Of a DNA stretch of 64,000 bases, positions 52,565-61,000 are shown piece by piece. The notes under the pieces are model-generated. The model did not search any database and had not been told where the DNA came from. It saw nothing but the letters and a program-made list of their open reading frames with translations. Numbering within the stretch: position 1 is the first letter of the stretch; every line of letters starts with the position of its first letter. Location of the stretch: the NCBI RefSeq assembly GCF_900176415.1, contig NZ_FWXO01000002.1, forward strand, positions 496,001 to 560,000, in the 5' to 3' direction. The translations under genes were made by a program, and so were the position numbers. Origin of the DNA: Cellulophaga tyrosinoxydans (GTDB lineage Bacteria > Bacteroidota > Bacteroidia > Flavobacteriales > Flavobacteriaceae).

Positions 52565-54931
52565 ATGATAAGTACTGAAACTAAACCTATTGAACCTACA
52601 ATGAAATCGGATTTACAATGGCTAACTACGCATTTAAATTCTTATAAAGATCAGTTAACTCAAGGAGCTAAAATCGAAGCTCTAAAAGATTTAATACTTG
52701 TAGATTTTTCAAATATTTGTCACCAATATAATAGTCATGCCGCAGCAATTGAGTCTAATGAAGCATCTGAAATTGAAATAGACCAGTATCTTTTACAATA
52801 TGTACTTCCAGAATCATTTAAAGACCTTATTATTATTCATCGTGATGTATTGTTACAACTGCAAATTGGACATCATAAAACAATAGAAAATATTGCTTCA
52901 ATCGCGGCTTTACAAAATTTAATTGAAGAATCAATTACGTTGTTAGTAAACGCAATTAATTATGTTACTTCAACTATAGAAAAAGAAGTAAAAAGTACAT
53001 ATAAAACTAATGCTAAGAAGATTATTGACTCTAAAACACGCCATCATTTATCTCCATGGAAGGTATATCAAGAACAATTTAATATACTATTATCGCAGTT
53101 TTCACAGATTACCAACACCAATAAGAAAACCATTAATAACATTGAAATATTTAATGAAATTAGAAATGACACCAATAGTATTATTGAAAAAATTGGTTTA
53201 GAATCGCAAGTGTTGCTAGAGATTTCAACCAATGCAATTGCTGTTATTAAAGGGAATGAAAATAGTAAAGAAATATTATCCTGGATAGAAAAAAGCTTGA
53301 CACAAATTAGTGCAAATGATGCCAAAACGAACGTAGAATTCACCTCAGCGATAGAATCAAAAATTAATAATTTGGAATCTTACGCTATTCCGATTGGAAC
53401 CAACGAAGGGTACTTATTAGAAAAGAAAATAGATTTTAATAAAAGCGTAAAAAAGTGGATGGATTATAATCTACTTCCGCTACTTTCTGATGTTTGGGAA
53501 CAAAATAATAGTATTAATAATTTTATAAAACACTCGTTATTAAATTTAAAATCTAGCCTTAATCTAGGCAAAGAAAATAATAATTTAATACATCTTGATA
53601 CGCAATTAGAAGCCTATAAAAACACCAAAAACACATTACAAGAAAATATAGAGCGCCAAAATTCTATTGTTGCACAAATAAAATCATTATTAGTTAAAGA
53701 GTTTTTGGTGTGTAATAGTTATAATTCTAATGAGTTTCTAGATGTTTCTATACAAAATTCCTTAAACCAGTATACTGTAGAAACGGGCAATATACTTGTA
53801 ACTATTCAAAAAGGTTTTAAAAACTTAATTGCAAAGTTTAACCAGAGTTATGACAAAGTGGTTTTAGATAATCCACAAGCTAATTTAGAAAAGGCAGCTA
53901 ATTGTATTGCTCAAAGAATGTTTAAAGAAGCTAATGCACATTACGATACGCTTTTTTTAAACAAAAAATTTATTGGCGATTTATTTCTTGTTACTAGAAC
54001 TCAGCAAGAAAATAAATTAAAAGATACTGTAGCCCAATGGAATGATGGTTTTAACAAATCTATTCTGGTATTGGGTAATAACCTTTCTGGTAAATCTACA
54101 TTTTTAGAAAACACTTCAGATATTTTTACAGATCAAAAAATACTAAAATTAAGTCCTAATGACAGCATTACCATTGAGGGTAGAAAATTTAAAACTTCAA
54201 ATGATTTAAAAGATGCCTTAAATGCCGTAAAAAACAATTCGTTTTCGCAAAAAAGAATTCTGGTAATAGACGATTTAGAATTATGGCGCGATGATAAGTT
54301 TAGTTTGCTTAATAACACACGAGCTCTAATAAATTTTATTGAGTCAGAGTCTGATAATGTGCTAGTTATCGTTTCCACAAATTCATCAATGTGTGCCCAT
54401 TTAAATAAACGATCCAATTTTTCCAATGCATTTAGTACACATATAGACCTCAATAAAAGTACATTAGAAGAAATTTGCAAAGCAGTTTTAGTGCGTCATA
54501 GTGCCACACATAGAACTTTGATAAATAGCAATAATGAACCTTTGTCCGATACACAAATTGTTGCCCATGTAACTAAGTTATGCAAAAAATACAATAATAA
54601 TCTTGGCGAAGTTTTACAGTCATGGACCTATGGAACAACAGTTACTGAAAATGGATCCATACAATACCAGGAAAATGCAACAAGTTTCCCGGATTTTTTC
54701 ACTAGAGAAGAAATTATCGTATTAAAATATACTTTGCTCTATAACTATAGCAATGAAAAAATGTTTAAGTCTTTTATTGGAGCTAATTATGAAACTAATT
54801 TTAAGTCGGGTTTAAAACGTTTACTAAATAATAAAGTGCTTATTAGAGATGATAATGGATTTTTAAAAATTAATCCTGTTATTAATTATGACATATACCA
54901 AATACTAAAATATAGAGACATCATAGACTAA
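52565..54931 (+). CDS. Large helical P-loop ATPase of unknown family
   Basis: The 788-residue protein has no signal peptide and no membrane segment. An extended helical N-terminal half (about 1-460) is followed by a P-loop NTPase module: Walker A GNNLSGKST (Lys510) and Walker B ILVIDDLELW (Asp569, Asp570), then a sensor-like VIVSTNSS stretch (about 600) and helices resembling an AAA+/STAND lid. The C-terminus (about 705-788; FFTREEIIVLKYTLLYNYSNEK) looks like a winged helix. The family is not recognised. It ends immediately before the MscS-like gene (stop and ATG adjacent) and probably forms a unit with it and the antiporter. Confidence 0.75.
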   Translation: MISTETKPIEPTMKSDLQWLTTHLNSYKDQLTQGAKIEALKDLILVDFSNICHQYNSHAAAIESNEASEIEIDQYLLQYVLPESFKDLIIIHRDVLLQLQIGHHKTIENIASIAALQNLIEESITLLVNAINYVTSTIEKEVKSTYKTNAKKIIDSKTRHHLSPWKVYQEQFNILLSQFSQITNTNKKTINNIEIFNEIRNDTNSIIEKIGLESQVLLEISTNAIAVIKGNENSKEILSWIEKSLTQISANDAKTNVEFTSAIESKINNLESYAIPIGTNEGYLLEKKIDFNKSVKKWMDYNLLPLLSDVWEQNNSINNFIKHSLLNLKSSLNLGKENNNLIHLDTQLEAYKNTKNTLQENIERQNSIVAQIKSLLVKEFLVCNSYNSNEFLDVSIQNSLNQYTVETGNILVTIQKGFKNLIAKFNQSYDKVVLDNPQANLEKAANCIAQRMFKEANAHYDTLFLNKKFIGDLFLVTRTQQENKLKDTVAQWNDGFNKSILVLGNNLSGKSTFLENTSDIFTDQKILKLSPNDSITIEGRKFKTSNDLKDALNAVKNNSFSQKRILVIDDLELWRDDKFSLLNNTRALINFIESESDNVLVIVSTNSSMCAHLNKRSNFSNAFSTHIDLNKSTLEEICKAVLVRHSATHRTLINSNNEPLSDTQIVAHVTKLCKKYNNNLGEVLQSWTYGTTVTENGSIQYQENATSFPDFFTREEIIVLKYTLLYNYSNEKMFKSFIGANYETNFKSGLKRLLNNKVLIRDDNGFLKINPVINYDIYQILKYRDIID

Positions 54932-55648
54932 ATGGAAAACACACTTACATTAGATTCATGGTTAGGACTACGAAACTTAATAGTACTCTTATTTGCTGGA
55001 TATTGGCTTATAAGACTACTAGAGTTTCTTTTAAAAAAGATAATCTTAACCAATAGAGGAAATAAAAAAATATTAAAAATTCTTAATAAAATTATTCTCT
55101 TATACCAACCTATTGGTTTACTCTTGGTGCTTTTAGGTTTTATATCAATAAATTATGTGGTACATAGTATTTTTCTAGTCTTTATAGGCGCAATTAGCTA
55201 TTATTATATTAAGAATTATGTGGGCGGTGTAATTTATAAAGTAAATTCTATTTTAGATAAAGGAGTATCTGTAACAATAGCAGATATCACAGGAGATATA
55301 AAAAAGTTTTTACCCTTTGGTATTATTGTGAATACTGAAAAGGGCGATAATTTTATAAGCTACTCTAAATTGGATAAAAGTGGGTATACCATAAATTCTA
55401 AAAACGATACTATACTTAGACAAACCTTATACTTGAAAACACCATATTCTAAACCAGAATTATTAGATATGTTTTTTGATAACCCAATTTTTAATTTTAA
55501 AGAAGCACCAATAGTTAGTGAAATTCCCGGATCAGAGAATTACAAATTACAATATACCTTGGAGAAAGGTATCTCATCTGAAAATTTAATCTCCTTTTTA
55601 AAAGAACAAAATATAGAAACAAGTTTAATCAACAATACCACCGAATAA
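54932..55648 (+). CDS. Short MscS-like membrane protein
   Basis: The 238-residue protein has hydrophobic segments at about 12-35, 50-70 and 72-95, followed by an MscS-like beta-domain pattern (KNYVGGVIYKVNSILDKGVSVTIADITGDI, then IVNTEKGDNFISYSKL). The GD..I-type pore/beta linker is recognisable but diverged, and the protein is shorter than the upstream MscS at 47617. It starts directly after the P-loop ATPase stop and its own stop overlaps the antiporter ATG by one base. I infer that it forms a channel or scaffold working with those two. Confidence 0.7.
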   Translation: MENTLTLDSWLGLRNLIVLLFAGYWLIRLLEFLLKKIILTNRGNKKILKILNKIILLYQPIGLLLVLLGFISINYVVHSIFLVFIGAISYYYIKNYVGGVIYKVNSILDKGVSVTIADITGDIKKFLPFGIIVNTEKGDNFISYSKLDKSGYTINSKNDTILRQTLYLKTPYSKPELLDMFFDNPIFNFKEAPIVSEIPGSENYKLQYTLEKGISSENLISFLKEQNIETSLINNTTE

Positions 55649-56907
55649 TGGAAATTCTATCTTCATATAATCTTATCATTGAAGTTTCAATTATAATTAT
55701 ATTATCATTTTTATTTAATTCAATCTCCAAAAAAACAAATATTCCTGCTGTTTTAATGCTTATTGTATTGGGAGTAGCCTTACAATTTGGACTAAAATAC
55801 ATCAACAGCGACGCAATAGACTTTTTTCCAATCTTAGAAATATTAGGTATTGTAGGTCTTATCATGATTGTGCTAGAGGCCGCATTAGAATTAGAGCTCA
55901 AGAGAGAAAAATTAATGCCTATATTAAAATCTTTTGTTGTAGCTCTTTTAGGGCTGTTTTTATCGGCTTGGGTTGCTGCTTTAATATTGTATCAATACAT
56001 TCCTGACATGACTATGCATTCCGCTTGGTTATATGCCACTCCATTATCTATTTTATCTAGTGCTATTATCATCCCTAGTGTAAATGACTTAAAATCGCAT
56101 AAAAAAGAATTCCATATCTACGAAAGCACCTTTTCAGATATTATCGGTATTATGATGTTTTACTTTTTAGCAGGCAAACTTAACCCCGCTGAAGATACTG
56201 GCTTTATAGGTTTTACAGGAAATTTACTGTTAACCATAGTAATATCACTAGTGGCTAGTTATGCCATCATTATAATTTTTCAAAAAATAAAAAGTCAGGT
56301 TAAGTTATTTTTATTAATCGCAGTACTCTTGCTTTTATATGCTGTTGGAAAGAAAATGCACTTATCATCGTTAATTATCATCTTAATATTCGGATTGGTA
56401 ATTGCCAACATGAAATTGTTCTTTAAAGGAAAACTATCTAAACTATTAGATTACCAAAAGGCACATCATATTTATCATGAACTGCATACCATAACGGCAG
56501 AAACTGCATTTGTAGTAAGAACATTCTTTTTTGTGATCTTTGGCTTAAGCATTGCTATTACATCTATATTTAATTTAGATGTAGCTATTATAAGTTCATT
56601 AATAATACTATCAATTTATAGTATTAGAGCTGTCCTGATGTTGATTTTTGTTGGTAAAGATATGCTGCCACAATTATTTATAGCTCCAAGAGGACTTATT
56701 ACGGTACTTTTATTCTATGCCATACCAGCAGAGGCTCAAATAGAAGGTTTTGATTCTGGGATTTTACTTTTTGTAATCATTGCCACGAGTTTGGTAATGA
56801 CATTTGCCATGATTTATGATAAGAAAAGATCTAGTTCTGCTATAAATAAAGCAAATCTTAAAAAGGTAGGCACCACAAAATGGACTGCGCCAACAATAAA
56901 AGAATAA
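55648..56907 (+). CDS. Cation:proton antiporter (CPA family)
   Basis: The 419-residue membrane protein has about twelve hydrophobic segments and the sodium/proton exchanger pattern: SKKTNIPAVLMLIVLGVALQ, LGIVGLIMIVLEAALELEL, and ESTFSDIIGIMMFYFLAG (Ser-Asp at the usual ion-site helix). A basic C-terminal tail follows. Members exchange Na+ or K+ for protons. Unlike larger KefB/KefC relatives it lacks a C-terminal RCK domain, so the cytoplasmic partner may be the P-loop ATPase encoded in the same translationally coupled operon. Confidence 0.88.
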   Translation: MEILSSYNLIIEVSIIIILSFLFNSISKKTNIPAVLMLIVLGVALQFGLKYINSDAIDFFPILEILGIVGLIMIVLEAALELELKREKLMPILKSFVVALLGLFLSAWVAALILYQYIPDMTMHSAWLYATPLSILSSAIIIPSVNDLKSHKKEFHIYESTFSDIIGIMMFYFLAGKLNPAEDTGFIGFTGNLLLTIVISLVASYAIIIIFQKIKSQVKLFLLIAVLLLLYAVGKKMHLSSLIIILIFGLVIANMKLFFKGKLSKLLDYQKAHHIYHELHTITAETAFVVRTFFFVIFGLSIAITSIFNLDVAIISSLIILSIYSIRAVLMLIFVGKDMLPQLFIAPRGLITVLLFYAIPAEAQIEGFDSGILLFVIIATSLVMTFAMIYDKKRSSSAINKANLKKVGTTKWTAPTIKE

Positions 56908-56908
56908 A

Positions 56909-56998
56909 GTTAAAATAGAAGCCTTTGCAACACTTTCTACTGCCATAGGAAGAGCTTCTAAATGGTCCGAACCGTTTACTGCTCAAATAGTTTACTAA
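56909..56998 (+). pseudogene. Possible coding remnant, C-terminal 29 codons
   Basis: Directly after the antiporter stop, one frame reads VKIEAFATLSTAIGRASKWS and on to EPFTAQIVY followed by TAA. It has protein-like composition but no start codon, and could be the end of a lost gene. The family is not recognised; chance cannot be excluded. Confidence 0.25.
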
Positions 56999-57025
56999 TA
57001 AATTAAAAATAGCATAATAAAATAA

Positions 57026-57712
57026 ATGAAACACGTATTTTCAATTCATCCTACCAGCTTTGAAGTAATAAATGAATTGCCAAATGCATGGTCTAATACC
57101 GATTATCAAAAGCTTTTAGAAATTATGGATTAAGGAGATGCTTCCGCATTAAACCCTAATGAATTAAAAGAAATGTGTTTATTATCTATTTCAGACAATG
57201 AACCTGAAGAAGCGGCAAAACTAATCTTGGAATATATTTTTCAAGATCGATTAAATGCTGGTCAGAGAGATAATATTTCTAATGAAATGGTAGAAGAAAA
57301 AATTTGGGAAGAATACGCAGATCTTTCCATGCATGAAGAGTTTTTTAATGCAACACAAATTCTATTTGATGCTTATAATGGTAAATTTCCACATCCAGAA
57401 GCTGTGGTAATGCAAATAGAATTTACGGCTAAAAACCCAAAAAGCATAGCGGTTTTCGAGAGTGAAATTGAAGCTAATTTAATTCGATTAATAACCTCAG
57501 GAATGCCAGAAAACACACTTATCAAAAGACTTTTTTATGATCAGCTAAATGGTGAAGATTTTCCAGATGCAAAAGACATTATTTGGCAATATAAAAAGAC
57601 AGCTACTGAAGGAGATAAGCTAGTTTATGAAATTATATCATCTACCTATTGGTTTCATGATTTTAAATATATTGAAGAATACGAAGCAGAATTAAAAGTA
57701 CTCGAAGAGTAG
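57026..57712 (+). pseudogene. Hypothetical conserved protein interrupted by an in-frame stop
   Basis: ATG 57026 opens a frame that reads MKHVFSIHPTSFEVINELP, is stopped by TAA at 57131-57133 (codon 36), then continues in the same frame as GDASALNPNELKEMCLLS to TAG at 57710-57712. With the stop read through, the product has 228 residues: acidic, mostly helical, without signal or membrane segments. One base change could have produced the stop, for instance from TAT or TAC (Tyr). A shorter protein could start at ATG 57173 (179 residues). No family name is recognised. Confidence 0.7.
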
Positions 57713-57753
57713 TGAAAATTCTAATAAAACACATACGCTTAAATTGAATTGAT

Positions 57754-57775
57754 AACCTCTGTTTTTACAGAGGTT
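57754..57775 (+). terminator. Terminator-like hairpin after interrupted gene
   Basis: A perfect 8-bp stem (AACCTCTG / CAGAGGTT) with a 6-base loop and a short T-rich tail lies 41 bp after the stop of the upstream plus-strand gene. Confidence 0.6.
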
Positions 57776-57780
57776 TATTC

Positions 57781-57822
57781 GTCGGGGTGGAAGTTCCGTG
57801 AATTCGAGGGAACCTGCGACCT
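57781..57822 (-). repeat. Degenerate copy of the tRNA-Pro 3' end
   Basis: The sequence begins GTCGGGGTGG and ends AACCTGCGACCT, both matching the 3' acceptor/T-arm of the tRNA-Pro gene 92 bp further right, in the same orientation. The middle is altered by insertions of several bases, so it cannot fold as a tRNA. It could be a relic attachment site or a decayed tRNA duplicate. Confidence 0.6.
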
Positions 57823-57839
57823 AGTATTCTAAATTAAAA

Positions 57840-57865
57840 AATCCAACCATTTGCATGATTGGATT
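57840..57865 (-). terminator. Terminator of tRNA-Pro
   Basis: A 7-bp stem (AATCCAA / TTGGATT), extendable by three more pairs past one mismatch, lies 8 bp beyond the tRNA 3' end. On the minus strand it is followed by a T-run (TTTTTAATTT). Confidence 0.7.
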
Positions 57866-57873
57866 GAATCTGG

Positions 57874-57948
57874 TCGGGGTGGCAGGATTCGAACCTGCGA
57901 CCTCCGCGTCCCAAACGCGGCGCGATAACCGGGCTACGCTACACCCCG
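57874..57948 (-). tRNA. tRNA-Pro (anticodon TGG)
   Basis: Read on the minus strand, the 75-nt sequence starts CGGGGTGTAGCGTAGCCCGG and ends GGTTCGAATCCTGCCACCCC plus GA. The acceptor stem pairs CGGGGTG with CACCCCG, the anticodon stem-loop CCGCGTTTGGGACGCGG presents TGG, and the T-loop TTCGAATC is normal. CCA is not encoded. Confidence 0.95.
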
Positions 57949-58032
57949 AAAAGAATGATATTTTACAAACATTTCTTTTTTCGGACTGCAAATATACAAC
58001 AATACTTTACATATCAAACTATAAAAACAAAA

Positions 58033-58055
58033 AAGGCACTTGAATCAAGTGCCTT
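58033..58055. terminator. Bidirectional terminator before SprB-like gene 3' end
   Basis: A perfect 9-bp stem (AAGGCACTT / AAGTGCCTT) with a 5-base loop is flanked by A-rich sequence on the left and T-rich sequence on the right. On the minus strand it ends the SprB-like gene, 24 bp after its stop. Confidence 0.85.
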
Positions 58056-58078
58056 AATTTTTAATATTTAATTAGGGT

Positions 58079-61000
58079 TTATCTGTACAATGTAAAATGC
58101 CCAACATAACGCTGCTTATCCATATCGTTTGCATTAACAACATACCAATAATCACCTGTTGGCAATTCATTACCTTCATAGGTTCCATCCCAAGAACGAA
58201 TTTGATCTAAAATTGCCACTACACGGCCATAGCGATCATAAATTTTCACCTCTATATAAGGGAAATATTCTCTATTTTTTGGTGCCCAAGTGTCTCCCAT
58301 ATTATCACCATTTGGTGTGAAGAAATTTGGAAACTCTACCATAGAATCAAAATTAAATGGCATGGTAACTAATGCAACGCAACCTCTTTCATCTGTAACT
58401 CGCACAACAACATTGGCATCCATTATTAGATTAAAAATATTGTTGCTTCCTTGAGATACTCCTTGGAATGAATACTCATAATTACCATATCCGCCTGTTG
58501 CAATTGCGGTCATCTCATCCGGACCAGTTTTTGAAACAGATAATGTTAATGGAAAATACTCGTCCAACGTAAAACTTACTTGATCCATACAACCATTACT
58601 GTGGTAGATATACACTATATGATCGCCTGCTGGTAAATCTCCAAATGTATTAGAACTTGAAGCCAAAGACATATCATCTACATCTAGACTAAATAATAAC
58701 TCTGATCTTACTGAACTATCTGTCATTTCAATAGTTACAGTACTATTTGGGAAAATACCATCACAACCATACTCAACAATTGCAGTAGATTCTAAATTCA
58801 CACCTAAACCAATAGTAATGGAACGTTCTGTAGTACAACCATTTGCATCACGAACATACACCTGATAAGACTCACCACCTTGTAGATTCGTAAAAAGTAA
58901 ATCATCATTTCGAACATACCCTTGATTAGGATCTGTTGGATCAACAGCAGGGAAACCTACTCCTTCAATTCGTGTTTCATAATAGTTAGCGAAGGTAACC
59001 ATGTCTCTAAACGGTGTACCACCTGTAATGGTTAATTGAGCTTCACCATCATAAGCGTTTAAACAAATTTCTGGTTGCGTTACAACGTCAGATATTGTTA
59101 AAACATTTGGTTCAGTAATAGGCTGTATCGTGACAAATTCGCCACATCCTTCTTCATCCTGTATTAAGATTTCATAGTTAGAACCTGCTGCCAAATTTTC
59201 AAAGGTGTATACCCCTGGATTTGCAGGGTCACTAAAAAATTCATTGTAATTAGGATTAATAGCGAATTGGATTAATCCTTCTCCACCACTAAGTACTTCC
59301 ACTGTAATTGACCCATCATTATCTCCGTTACAAGTAATATTTGTTGTAGAAATTCTATAAACAATAGCTTCAGGTCTTGTAATTACCAAAGGTCCTTCAA
59401 CATCTCCACAACTAATTCCACTAGTTACACCAATATAATAGGTACCTTCAGGTAAGCCCTCAAAAGTTCCATCGGTTTGTGCTGCTCTAACAATTGTTGC
59501 CGCAGGATCAGGATTAAATGCTGTATACGCTGATGAAGCAGGAGTTGGGTTTCCTAAATATAAAGTATACATTTCGTTACCAACACCACCAGATGAGAAC
59601 GATTCTATTCTACCGTCATTCTCAGTAGCACAGGAAATATCATCAGGCAAATTAGCTACTAATTCTATCGCTTGTGCATCTACTAAGGTAATCCCTTCCG
59701 AACGTAAACTTGTACAAGCTCCAGCGCCTCCAACCTTACGAACATCGTATTGATAGAATCCTTGGACACCGTCAATTAAAACAGAGGTTCCTGTCATTGG
59801 AATAAAAGGATCACTAGCATTTGCAGCCACTGATCTATATTCATAAGTATAACCAACTTCTGGGTTTTCAATACTTAATCGCATTTGTCCAGCACCACCA
59901 CAACCAGGTGCTCTTACTTGAACTAATTTAGGGTCTATTGGCGGTGGAGGCACAACGTAATACGCTGGGGAAACTCCTATACAATTAAAACTTGACGACA
60001 CCTCTATGGCATACCATCCTGCACTAATAAAACCACTTGTTACACCATCAAATGTTGGTGAATCTTGAAGTCCACTTCTTGAAACAACGTCGGTATTATT
60101 ATTACTATTTAAATATAATAATTGGTATTTATAACCTGAACCAGGTACTCCTCCGCTTGCCCCAGCTGTCGCTGTAATAGCATCACCTGTGGTAGTATCA
60201 TAGGCTTCAAGTACCGCGTTATTTCCATCTGGACAAACTAGTCCTTGAGGTTCACGGATCCCCACAATAATTGGATCTATAGGGTTTAAAGTTATGTCGA
60301 AGAAGTTTTCACATAATTCAACATCTCTTATTTCTACTCTATAATTTCCACTAGACAAGCCATTAAATTGATTGGCCAAAGCATAAGGATATACCTCAGT
60401 ATAGTTTACACTACCAATGGTAATTGTACCTGCACTATCTTCACGTAATAGACGATAATTATAAGGAGACGAATCCCATCCACCTTGACCTGTTGCAACT
60501 ATTATACCTGCATTATCATCGCATGTAACATTATCAATCTCTATTGATGGTACAGCTAATGGTCCATTAGGTGTTCTAATATTTGCTACATTACTATCAT
60601 CAATACATTTAGGCACTGCTAACGCTCTTACTCTTACATAAAAATTGCCTCCAGGTAATCCGGTAATTCGTGCATCTTCTCCTGTTATTGCATCTGGGTA
60701 ATTTGCGGTATCAAACGTTCCTGTAGTAATAGGTGTAGATTGCGTTACATCATCACTACGGTATACCGTATATTCATAAACACCTGTATAATTAATTACA
60801 TTGATAAAAAGTTCTCCATTAGAATCACCAAAACATTGAACAGGTTTCGCTTCAGTAATTGTAGCAATAGGATTTATTGGATCAATCACATCATGTCTAG
60901 GTAATGGATATAAACATCCTGTTACATTATCACGGACTACAAATAAATATTCTCCTGATACTGGTAAATCAATATCTACAAATTGATTACTTCCTGAATT

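Noticed and set aside
57855-58043. Plus-strand frame of 62 codons reading GFEPATSASQTRRDN
   Set aside because: It is the well-known spurious translation of the antisense strand of a tRNA gene, here tRNA-Pro.
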